Source: an uncultured Dorea sp. (GTDB taxonomy: Bacteria; Bacillota; Clostridia; Lachnospirales; Lachnospiraceae). From it: 27,154 bases of DNA. The notes under the pieces were generated by a model, which was given only the letters and a program-made list of their open reading frames with translations, was not told the origin of the DNA and did not search any database. Below are positions 8,244 through 14,571 of the stretch, piece after piece. The first letter of the stretch is position 1, and each line of letters starts with the position of its first letter. The stretch is from contig CAJULU010000024.1 of assembly GCA_910587575.1 (NCBI GenBank), positions 1 through 27,154 of the forward strand. Direction: 5' to 3'. A program made the position numbers and the translations under genes.

Positions 8244-9370
8244 TCTTTCTCCCTCTCATTCCTGTGCGCCCGCAAGCCGGAACTTTCCATCTGCTCATCC
8301 GGCACGTCATCCGCTTCCGCCTGTATGCCGGATTTCTCCATCCGCTCATCCGGCACGTCATCCGCTTCCGCCTGTGAACCGGATTTCTCCATCTGCACAT
8401 CCGGCACGCCGTCTTCTTCCACCCGTGAGCCGGATCCCTCCATCTGACCATCCTCGGTTTCCGCCTGTATGCCCGACATCTCCACCTTCTCGCCCACCAT
8501 ATTCAGTTCGTCCTTATTATACACCTGGTACTCATCCCAGATCTCTTCCAGAGTCTCAAGGGTCGTAATCACTTCTCTCTGCTTCTTCATGCACAGCGCC
8601 ACTACCAGCGCATTGACCACGCTAAGAGGAGCAACCAGGGAATCCACGATCGAAGCCATGTCGCTCCTTGCAATCAGGTTACAGGAGGAGTACAGGGTCA
8701 TGGGTGAATGGACACTGTCCGTCAGGGTGATCACTTTTGCCTTCCGGTTACTGGCATATTCCAGCGCTTTCAGCGTACGCATGGAATACCTGGGAAAACT
8801 GATTCCGATAATGGCATCTTCTTCATTGATTCTCAGCATCTGCTCGAAAATCTCACTGGGGCTGCTGGTATTTACCGCAACCACATCATCGCACACCAGG
8901 TTCAGATAAAAGCAGAGGAAACTGGCAAGGGGCGCACAGCTTCTGATTCCTACCACATAGATCTTCCTGGCATTGAGAATGGTGTCTACTGCCATTTCAA
9001 ATGTCTCATGGTCGATTGCCTCCATGGTCAGTTTGATCTTCTCAATATCTGAGTGCAGTACCGTCGCCAGAATCTCACCCTGGCTGATCCTTCCATAGGT
9101 TACTTCCATACGCTGGATGGAATTCAGCTTTGTGCGCACCATCTCTCCAAGAGCTTTCTGGAAGCCAGGATATCCTTCATAGCCAAGAGCCATGGCGAAC
9201 CGCACCACCGTGGACTCGCTGACCCCCACTTCTTCTCCCATCCTGGCCGCCGTCAGAAACGCCGCCTTGTCATAATCCTTCTGAATGAAGTCCGCAAGCT
9301 TTCTCTGTCCCTTACTGAACTTCGGATAACCGTCTTCTATCTTCTTCAACAACTCATTCTTGCTTCCCAT
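8240..9370 (-). CDS. MurR/RpiR-family transcriptional regulator with acidic repeat tail
   Basis: This 376-residue protein has an N-terminal RpiR helix-turn-helix domain (residues 1-77; core LTAARMGEEVGVSESTVVRF near 39-58). A SIS sugar-phosphate binding domain follows (about 120-265; VVGIRSCAPLASFL, IGISFPRYSMRTLKAL). Such regulators sense phosphosugars. The family ends near residue 285; here about 80 extra acidic residues follow, built from 17-residue tandem repeats around KSGxQAEADDVPDE. It is the first gene of the leftward unit; the start at 9370 lies about 40 bp from a strong promoter. An inverted repeat over the -35 box may be its own operator. No sugar gene is adjacent, so the effector is unknown. 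Confidence 0.88.
   Translation of the reverse strand: MGSKNELLKKIEDGYPKFSKGQRKLADFIQKDYDKAAFLTAARMGEEVGVSESTVVRFAMALGYEGYPGFQKALGEMVRTKLNSIQRMEVTYGRISQGEILATVLHSDIEKIKLTMEAIDHETFEMAVDTILNARKIYVVGIRSCAPLASFLCFYLNLVCDDVVAVNTSSPSEIFEQMLRINEEDAIIGISFPRYSMRTLKALEYASNRKAKVITLTDSVHSPMTLYSSCNLIARSDMASIVDSLVAPLSVVNALVVALCMKKQREVITTLETLEEIWDEYQVYNKDELNMVGEKVEMSGIQAETEDGQMEGSGSRVEEDGVPDVQMEKSGSQAEADDVPDERMEKSGIQAEADDVPDEQMESSGLRAHRNEREKE
8276..8470. repeat. 51-bp in-frame tandem repeats in regulator C-terminus
   Basis: Three 51-bp units begin at 8276, 8327 and 8378, and a shortened 42-bp unit runs from 8429 to 8470. Units 1 and 2 are nearly identical; units 3 and 4 drift. All unit lengths are multiples of three, so the reading frame of the RpiR-type regulator is kept and each full unit encodes 17 residues. 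The period and coding context fit slippage or unequal crossing-over. Confidence 0.9.
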
Positions 9371-9410
9371 AAAACCAAAAGCCTCTTTCTATTTCTTTCA
9401 CACCGTTACT

Positions 9411-9439
9411 ATTATATAGCCTGGGCCGAAAACATTCAA
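9411..9439 (-). promoter_or_regulatory. Promoter of the RpiR-baiN-like-cmk-ispH-rpsA unit
   Basis: Minus-strand TTGAAT (9434-9439) and TATAAT (9411-9416) are separated by exactly 17 bp, about 40 bp before the regulator ATG. The -10 box is a perfect consensus. The -35 box is part of one arm of a 10-bp inverted repeat. Confidence 0.85.
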
Positions 9440-9473
9440 GAGACTTTTCCAACCGCCGGATTTTCTCTTGAAT
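9434..9473. promoter_or_regulatory. Inverted repeat covering both divergent -35 boxes
   Basis: Perfect 10-bp arms ATTCAAGAGA (9434-9443) and TCTCTTGAAT (9464-9473) are 20 bp apart, centre-to-centre 30 bp or about three helical turns. Each arm contains a TTGAAT -35 box of one of two divergent promoters. A dimeric regulator, most simply the adjacent RpiR-type protein, could control both. That link is inference. Confidence 0.6.
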
Positions 9474-9497
9474 TCCTGCGAATCCATATGTTATACT
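9468..9497 (+). promoter_or_regulatory. Promoter of the Rpn-like locus
   Basis: TTGAAT (9468-9473) and TATACT (9492-9497) are 18 bp apart on the plus strand, giving a predicted start near 9504. The resulting leader to the ATG at 9682 is about 175 nt and strongly structured. Confidence 0.7.
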
Positions 9498-9571
9498 AAA
9501 TAAAAGCATATTTTTTCTATCGTTCGTTCAGACCGGAACGTCCAGTTCCGTAATATCTATGACCAATCAAC

Positions 9572-9640
9572 GCAGGAATGGTTTCCTGCCATTTCAGAAA
9601 ATTCGTGCTTTTACCCACATAAGCAGGAGATTTTCTGAAA
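9572..9640 (+). other. Structured 5' leader with two hairpins
   Basis: Two stems lie in the leader of the Rpn-like gene. GCAGGAA (9572-9578) pairs with TTCCTGC (9583-9589) over a 4-nt loop. TTTCAGAAAAT (9592-9602) pairs perfectly over 11 bp with ATTTTCTGAAA (9630-9640), with a GCTT/AAGC helix inside its 27-nt loop. No ORF explains this stretch. It could be a regulatory leader or a remnant of a mobile element end. Confidence 0.6.
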
Positions 9641-9643
9641 ACC

Positions 9644-9680
9644 GAAGATCTCCTATCCACAAATAAATAAGGAGGTCTTC
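9644..9680 (+). promoter_or_regulatory. Hairpin sequestering the Shine-Dalgarno of the Rpn-like gene
   Basis: GAAGATCTCC (9644-9653) can pair over ten positions, one of them G-U, with GGAGGTCTTC (9671-9680). The right arm contains the GGAGG ribosome binding site, and the ATG follows at 9682. In the mRNA the binding site would be closed, so initiation at the full-length start should be low unless the stem is opened. Confidence 0.7.
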
Positions 9681-10232
9681 TATGGAACCAGACGCAACGT
9701 ATTGGCATCCTGCATTTTATGCCGACATCCAGATTGAACTGGAAGAAGATGCGGACAATCTGATTTTTGAAAACGAACACCAGTTAGGAAAAAAGCCAAT
9801 GGAAATATTGAGTATAAAGGTCCCACAGACTATCTGAACATCGATGATTTTTATAAAGTCTACGGATATGCCTGCTTTTATAAAGCTGATGTACCATATG
9901 TGGACAGTATCTCTGCTAAGGAACTGACCCTTACTTTTGTGTCAGAGAAATATCCGCATAAACTGATCCGGCATTTAAAAACTGTGAAGAAATACCAGGT
10001 AAAGATGGAAGGTCAAGGAATCTACTATGCAGAAGGAGATCTAATCCCGATTCAGATCATCGTGACCCGGCAATTATCCGAGACAGAAAATCTTTGGCTT
10101 AGGAGCCTGACGGATAAGCTGAAAGAGACAAAAGATGCAAAGAAGCTGATTGAAGATTATCTGGGGCATACGAAAAATAATCTGTATCAGTCTGTTATGG
10201 ATACGATTATACGTGCAAATCAGAGAACTTTT

Positions 10233-10250
10233 AAGGAGGTAAATAGTATG
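10233..10250 (+). promoter_or_regulatory. Internal Shine-Dalgarno and start codon inside the Rpn-like gene
   Basis: AAGGAGGT (10233-10240) is followed by a 7-nt spacer and ATG (10248-10250), in frame with the long reading frame (Met117 counted from the GTG at 9900). This is as good a ribosome binding site as any in the window and, unlike the main one, I see no stem closing it. Confidence 0.8.
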
Positions 10251-10643
10251 GGTGATATTTTTATGGAAATCGTACAGGAAAAGTTCGATAAGAAGCTGAA
10301 GGAAGAGACAGATAAGAATGTGAAAAGAATCGTTGGGGAAATCGTTGATAAAGCTGTTGAAGATGCTGTTAAAAAAGCTGAAGATGCTGTTAAAAAAGCT
10401 ACAGAAGATGCTATTAAAAAAGCTGAGGCTGCTGTTAAAAAAGCTGAAGAAAAAAACAAAACAGCAAGGTTAACAGAACGTATTTCTCTAATCCAAAAAA
10501 AGTATGCAAAAGAGAAACCTTTATCCGTAATCGCCGATGAGATGGAGACCGTTCCGGATGAACTTCTCCCCATCTATAATGTCATCTGCAAAAACCCGGA
10601 TAAAACGGCGGAAGAAGTCTATGAATTAGTATTTTGTCATTAG
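10248..10643 (+). CDS. Intragenic small helical protein, RpnS-like antitoxin candidate
   Basis: Initiation at the internal ATG gives 131 residues (MGDIFMEIVQEKFDKKLKEE...). Residues about 10-75 are a charged, mostly helical region with four heptads of the type EDAVKKA. The last 55 residues (LTERISLIQKKYAKEKPLSV, then TVPDELLPIYNVICKNPDKT) form a small helical end. In E. coli, Rpn loci are genes-within-genes: the C-terminal part RpnS is translated separately and inhibits the toxic full-length protein, and its helix contains variable short repeats. The layout here matches: internal strong RBS, helical repeats, shared stop. The full-length partner appears broken, so this would be an orphan. Function is inferred; it may instead be just the remnant 3' end. 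Confidence 0.55.
   Translation: MGDIFMEIVQEKFDKKLKEETDKNVKRIVGEIVDKAVEDAVKKAEDAVKKATEDAIKKAEAAVKKAEEKNKTARLTERISLIQKKYAKEKPLSVIADEMETVPDELLPIYNVICKNPDKTAEEVYELVFCH
10359..10445 (+). repeat. 21-bp repeats encoding coiled-coil heptads
   Basis: Four units of the 21-bp sequence gaagatgctgttaaaaaagc+t start at 10359, 10380, 10404 and 10425, with a 3-bp insertion after the second. Units 1 and 2 are identical. Each encodes a seven-residue helical repeat (EDAVKKA and variants), so copy-number change keeps the frame and lengthens the helix by about two turns per unit. Confidence 0.9.
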
Positions 10644-10654
10644 AACATTTAATA

Positions 10655-10695
10655 AATATAGCGGAACAAAACCATCTCTTTTGTTCCGCTATATT
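10655..10695. terminator. Bidirectional terminator between convergent genes
   Basis: A perfect 17-bp stem, AATATAGCGGAACAAAA (10655-10671) with its complement (10679-10695), encloses a 7-nt loop. TTTTA-type ends flank both sides. It lies 11 bp past the Rpn-like stop and 42 bp past the oadA-like stop on the other strand, so it can serve both. Confidence 0.85.
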
Positions 10696-10737
10696 TTATC
10701 CGCCTGCAGATGAACACTTCCTGCTTTTTTGAACTAT

Positions 10738-12147
10738 TTAAACCGGATAACTCCCGTTCTTCGTATCCGCCATAGTCTGATCGATCTTCGTCTGCTGCGC
10801 CTCCCTGTACTTAAAGAAGTCTGTAGCAACCTGGGGGAACAGTGCATAAGAAAGTACATCCTCATCCTGCTGGCTCCACTGCTCGCATTCCTTGCGCAGA
10901 GTATCCAGCTCATCCGGGATCAGATCTGCCGGACGGCAGGTAATCACCTCCGGATTCTCGCCAAGAACCTTCTTCTTCACCTCTTCGTCAAATGGTTTTA
11001 CCGTAGCGCCATACTTGCCGCTTAAGATATCCTTGGTCTCCTTGGTTGCCATCTTGTAACGCTCGCCCATCAGTACATTGAATACGGCCTGGGTACCCAC
11101 GATCTGTGAGGAAGGCGTAACAAGCGGCGGCTCTCCAAGATCCTTACGCACTCTTGGCACCTCTTCCAGAACCTCGTAATACTTGTCTTCCGCATTCTGT
11201 TCCTTAAGCTGCGAAGTCAGATTGGACAGCATACCGCCCGGCACCTGGTAAAGCAAGGTCTTGATATTCACGCCCATATTCTTCGGATTCAGCAGCCCGC
11301 TCTCAAGAGCCTGGTCACGAATGGGGCGGAAATGATCCGCAATCTCTGAAAGAAGACCCTGGTCGAATCCGGTATCGTAAGGCGTACCCTTAAACGTCTC
11401 AACCATAACCTCAGTGGCAGGCTGGGAAGTTCCAAGGGCAAAAGGCGACATGGCCGTATCAATGACGTCTACGCCAGCCTCCACCGCTTTCAGATAGGTC
11501 ATGGAAGCCACGCCGGAGGTATAGTGGGTATGAAGCTGGATGGGAAGGCTTGTAGCAGACTTCAGCGCCTCCACCAGCTCCGTTGCCTTATACGGAACAA
11601 GAAGCCCCGCCATGTCCTTGATACAGATGGATGTAGCCCCCATCTCCTCAATCTTCTTTGCAATATCAACCCAGTATTCCAGCGTATAGGCATCGCCTAA
11701 GGTATAAGACAATGCAACCTGGGCATCCGCCTTCTCCTTCACCGCCGCCGTAACCGCTGTCTGCAGATTGCGCAGGTCGTTCAGACAGTCAAAGATACGG
11801 ATGACGTCAATTCCGTTTGCCACTGATTTCTGAACAAAATATTCTACCACGTCATCTGCATAGGGACGGTAACCCAGAATGTTCTGCCCCCGGAACAGCA
11901 TCTGCAGCTTGGTATTCTTGAACCCGTCACGGAACTTACGAAGGCGCTCCCACGGATCTTCTTTTAAGAAACGAAGGGATGCGTCAAAAGTCGCACCACC
12001 CCAGCACTCTACGGAATGGTATCCCACCTTGTCCATCTTCTCCACAATCGGAAGCATCTGTTCCGTTGTCATACGTGTGGCGATCAGAGACTGGTGCGCA
12101 TCACGCAGAATGGTTTCTGTTATTTTAATTGGTTTTTTCTCTGCCAT
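10738..12147 (-). CDS. oadA: Oxaloacetate decarboxylase alpha-type carboxyltransferase, no biotin domain
   Basis: This 469-residue protein is of the OadA / pyruvate carboxylase carboxyltransferase / transcarboxylase 5S type, which moves CO2 between oxaloacetate (or pyruvate) and biotin. ETILRDAHQSLIATRM at the N-terminus and Asp16, Lys177 (SICIKDMAG, the carbamylated lysine) and His206/His208 (LHTHYTSG) form the metal site. The C-terminal conserved PYC_OADA domain follows (LLYQVPGGMLSNL, near 280). The protein stops at SYPV without the Ala/Pro linker and biotin domain of ~590-residue OadA, so it must use the separate carrier encoded at 13379-13741. It is the last gene of the cluster, 38 bp after oadB, and starts behind GGAGGATAGAAA. 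Confidence 0.92.
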   Translation of the reverse strand: MAEKKPIKITETILRDAHQSLIATRMTTEQMLPIVEKMDKVGYHSVECWGGATFDASLRFLKEDPWERLRKFRDGFKNTKLQMLFRGQNILGYRPYADDVVEYFVQKSVANGIDVIRIFDCLNDLRNLQTAVTAAVKEKADAQVALSYTLGDAYTLEYWVDIAKKIEEMGATSICIKDMAGLLVPYKATELVEALKSATSLPIQLHTHYTSGVASMTYLKAVEAGVDVIDTAMSPFALGTSQPATEVMVETFKGTPYDTGFDQGLLSEIADHFRPIRDQALESGLLNPKNMGVNIKTLLYQVPGGMLSNLTSQLKEQNAEDKYYEVLEEVPRVRKDLGEPPLVTPSSQIVGTQAVFNVLMGERYKMATKETKDILSGKYGATVKPFDEEVKKKVLGENPEVITCRPADLIPDELDTLRKECEQWSQQDEDVLSYALFPQVATDFFKYREAQQTKIDQTMADTKNGSYPV

Positions 12148-12185
12148 TTTCTATCCTCCATACAATTTTTAAGATATTTCAATGT

Positions 12186-13337
12186 CTACATCACTCCGAA
12201 AATCGCCATAAACGTTCCCGCCGCAACTGCCGTACCGATAACTCCGGCTACGTTAGGTCCCATGGCATGCATCAGAAGGAAGTTGGTCGGATCAGCCTCC
12301 GCACCCACCTTCTGGGATACCCTGGCCGCCATCGGAACCGCAGATACGCCCGCAGAACCAATCAGAGGATTCACCTTACCGCCCGTGGCAACACACATAA
12401 TCTTCCCGAACAGAACCCCTGCCGCCGTTCCGAACATAAATGCAATCAGTCCAAGAGCAACGATTTTCAGCGTATCCCAGTTCAGGAATGCCTCTGCGCT
12501 CGTCGTGGCGCCTACAGAAGTACCAAGCAGAATTACTACGATATACATCAGTGCATTGCTCGCCGTCTCCGTCAGCTGTCTTACCACGCCAGACTCACGG
12601 AACAGATTCCCCAGCATCAGCATACCAACCAGCGGAGCCGTCGTAGGAAGAATCACACAGACTACAATCGTAACAATAATCGGGAACAGGATTCTCTCCA
12701 GCTTCGTAACCGGCCTTAACTGCTCCATCTTGATCTTCCGCTCTTTCTCCGTCGTCATCAGCTTCATAATCGGCGGCTGGATAATCGGCACCAGAGACAT
12801 ATATGAATATGCCGCAACCGCAATCGGTCCCATGATTGCCGTCTGTGACAGCTTACCTGCAAGGAAGATCGAAGTCGGTCCGTCCGCACCGCCGATAATC
12901 GAGATCGCTGCCGCCGCCTTATCTGAAAATCCCATTGCCATGGCGCCTAAATACGCTGCAAAGATACCGAACTGCGCTGCCGCACCCAGAAGAAAGCTCT
13001 TCGGATTGGCAATCAGCGGCCCGAAATCTGTCATTGCACCTACTCCAAGGAAGATAAGAGACGGCAGAATCGACCACTCATCCAGCATATAGAAGTAATA
13101 GAGCAGTCCGCCCGTCCCGTTTGCAGCATCCTCTGCATGCAGCATGATATCCGGGAAGATATTCACCAGCAGCATACCAAATGCAATCGGCACAAGAAGC
13201 AGAGGTTCAAATCCATGTCTGATTGCTAAATACAGGAAAAAACATGCAACCCCAATCATTACCAGATTCTGCCAGGTAAGACTGAAAAATGCCGTCTGCT
13301 GCACGAGGTTTCCCAATGTCGTTGTTATATATTCCAT
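12186..13337 (-). CDS. oadB: Sodium ion-translocating decarboxylase beta subunit
   Basis: This 383-residue membrane protein is the beta subunit of Na+-pumping decarboxylases (OadB/MmdB/GcdB). It decarboxylates carboxybiotin and couples this to Na+ export. IIGGADGPTSIFLAGKL contains the conserved Asp (residue 152 here, equal to Asp203 in Klebsiella OadB). The C-terminal GSAGVSAVPMAARVSQKVG and PTNFLLMHAMGPNVAGVIG are also family signatures, with about ten hydrophobic segments. The start follows GGAGGTTAAAAA. It is the only pump subunit in the cluster and so must serve both carboxyltransferases. Confidence 0.95.
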   Translation of the reverse strand: MEYITTTLGNLVQQTAFFSLTWQNLVMIGVACFFLYLAIRHGFEPLLLVPIAFGMLLVNIFPDIMLHAEDAANGTGGLLYYFYMLDEWSILPSLIFLGVGAMTDFGPLIANPKSFLLGAAAQFGIFAAYLGAMAMGFSDKAAAAISIIGGADGPTSIFLAGKLSQTAIMGPIAVAAYSYMSLVPIIQPPIMKLMTTEKERKIKMEQLRPVTKLERILFPIIVTIVVCVILPTTAPLVGMLMLGNLFRESGVVRQLTETASNALMYIVVILLGTSVGATTSAEAFLNWDTLKIVALGLIAFMFGTAAGVLFGKIMCVATGGKVNPLIGSAGVSAVPMAARVSQKVGAEADPTNFLLMHAMGPNVAGVIGTAVAAGTFMAIFGVM

Positions 13338-13378
13338 TTTTTAACCTCCAGTCGTGTCAGATAACCATACTGATTATC

Positions 13379-13741
13379 CTAATTTAATGTCGCAAGAACG
13401 GCTCCTGATTCGATCGCATCTCCCACTGCCACATTGATACTTGCCACCGTTCCGTCTTCTGGCGCCACAACCGGAATCTCCATCTTCATAGCTTCTATAA
13501 TTACTACGGCATCGCCCCTCTTCACGCTCTGTCCTACGTTGGCCTCAAGCTTGAATACCTTGCCTGCCGCTCCTGCCTTCACTTCAATAGAGCCTGCTCC
13601 CGCCGCTTTCGGTGCCGCAGGCGCTGCCTTTGGCGCCGCTGCCGCTCTTGGCGCTGCCGCCGCTGCCGGCGCTCCTGCACCATTCTCTTCTACCGTAACA
13701 TCATATACATTGCCGTTCACTGTAATCGTATAATTTTTCAT
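13379..13741 (-). CDS. Biotin carboxyl carrier protein of the decarboxylase
   Basis: This 120-residue carrier has an N-terminal KNYTITVNGNVYDVTVEE strand segment and an Ala/Pro linker (about residues 23-46). The biotinyl domain ends in IIEAMKMEIPVVAP, with Lys86 as the biotin site 34 residues before the C-terminus, the usual distance. It corresponds to MmdC, GcdC or the 1.3S subunit of transcarboxylase, and carries CO2 from either carboxyltransferase to the membrane subunit. The start is behind AAAGGAGG. The Ala-rich linker is coded by GC-rich codons and produces long spurious reading frames on the other strand. Confidence 0.95.
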   Translation of the reverse strand: MKNYTITVNGNVYDVTVEENGAGAPAAAAAPRAAAAPKAAPAAPKAAGAGSIEVKAGAAGKVFKLEANVGQSVKRGDAVVIIEAMKMEIPVVAPEDGTVASINVAVGDAIESGAVLATLN

Positions 13742-13765
13742 CTCAAATAATCCTCCTTTTTCCTG

Positions 13766-14557
13766 TTATGCTTTCCATTTATTTGACGGGCGCCGTCTGA
13801 TACTTCTCACGAAGAACCCGCCGGCACTGGCCTCGTCCATACCAGCCTCTTCCCTTGCCGCTGCGATTGCCGCCGCAATCACTGCAATCAGTTCCGTATC
13901 GTCTGTCTCCGGTGTCACGGTCACTTCCGGTGCAGCTGCAGCTGTACTTGCCGCCGCACTTACAGGCTCCTCTTTCTTCTTAGGGCCAAAAAGCGTCGGG
14001 ATGATCTTGAACCGGGAGATCAGGAAAGAAATAAAAATCAGTACCACGAACACGGTTCCCATACCGAGAAGGGTATTCATTCCTGCTTTAGCCAGAATCT
14101 CTGCAACGGAATACTTTGCGTCAACCGTCATGGTCTCCATATAAGACTGCTCATCAAAGATAAAGCTGATGGTCGCTTTCCGGTCCTTAAACTTGGCCTC
14201 AGCCGACAACAGATACCCGTCATTCGTAATCTCATGGACATAGTCACCGTGGCTTTCATACTCTCCGCATTCATCCACTGCTGCTTCCCAGGAATCCAGC
14301 GCACCCACAAAACTCCCGGCCGTAATCGGAATCCCAGACTGTATCAGCTGAAAATCCAGATTCAGCTCCTTCATGTTGCGGAACTCTTTGACCATATTCT
14401 GGTCAGCATTCGTGCAATATTCAATCATAAACTCTGCGGTCTGCTCAATGGTCGCCTTGTTATACTCGGTCTCCTCATCCTTCTGGCTGCTTCCGCAAGC
14501 GGTAAAGCAGAGCATGACAGCGACCGCACAGAGTAATAAGCTAATTTTTTTCCTCAC
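13766..14557 (-). CDS. Lipoprotein-OadG fusion, decarboxylase small membrane subunit
   Basis: This 263-residue protein begins at a GTG (14557) behind GAGGTGAGG. Residues 1-21 form a lipoprotein signal ending in FTAC-GSS (Cys21). An extracytoplasmic domain of about 135 residues follows, then one membrane helix (about 162-184) and an OadG/MmdD-type cytoplasmic end. That end has an Ala/Pro stretch, ELIAVIAAAIAAA and a C-terminal FVRSIRRRPSNKW. The small subunit normally has fewer than 120 residues and only holds the complex together. Here it has gained an outer, probably lipid-anchored domain. It sits between the mmdA-like gene (14 bp upstream) and the biotin carrier. Confidence 0.82.
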   Translation of the reverse strand: MRKKISLLLCAVAVMLCFTACGSSQKDEETEYNKATIEQTAEFMIEYCTNADQNMVKEFRNMKELNLDFQLIQSGIPITAGSFVGALDSWEAAVDECGEYESHGDYVHEITNDGYLLSAEAKFKDRKATISFIFDEQSYMETMTVDAKYSVAEILAKAGMNTLLGMGTVFVVLIFISFLISRFKIIPTLFGPKKKEEPVSAAASTAAAAPEVTVTPETDDTELIAVIAAAIAAAREEAGMDEASAGGFFVRSIRRRPSNKWKA

Positions 14558-14571
14558 TTTGCCTCACCTCT

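Larger units (their letters stand above)
9682..10643 (+). pseudogene. Broken Rpn/PD-(D/E)XK-like nuclease gene
   Basis: The ATG at 9682 opens a frame of 51 codons (MEPDATYWHPAFYADIQIEL..., NEHQLGKKP) that stops at 9837. The homologous continuation GNIEYKGPTDYLNIDDFYKV is in another frame from 9801 and runs on to 10643. From memory of this Lachnospiraceae family, roughly 30 residues (an xIDVxIIKK core and a following basic segment) belong between QLGxKP and IEYK, so about 90 bp are deleted around 9795-9806 in addition to the frameshift. IEYK would be the ExK half of a PD-(D/E)XK site; the lost part would carry the Asp. The family assignment to Rpn-type nucleases is inference; the break is directly visible. 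The stretch after 9837 is open to the end. Confidence 0.75.

Noticed and set aside
8276..8470. Regular 51-bp units resembling a CRISPR or minisatellite array
   Set aside because: No spacer/repeat alternation exists; the units are contiguous, in frame and translated as the regulator tail.
8167..8568. Several long open frames on both strands across the 51-bp repeats
   Set aside because: They arise because the repeat unit is a multiple of three and lacks stops in other frames. They have no ribosome binding sites and give Arg/Pro/Ser-rich low-complexity proteins, while the RpiR-type frame continues a recognisable domain.
9517..9780. 87-residue minus-strand frame in the Rpn-like leader
   Set aside because: It runs antisense through the hairpins and the N-terminal fragment, with no domain and no promoter of its own.
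9795..9837. Frameshift in the Rpn-like gene as a simple sequencing error
   Set aside because: A single base error would restore the frame but not the missing segment between QLGKKP and IEYK, so a real deletion is more likely.
12016..13092. 358-residue open frame on the plus strand opposite oadB
   Set aside because: It is the shadow of a hydrophobic membrane gene; the minus strand shows the full OadB signature and a ribosome binding site.
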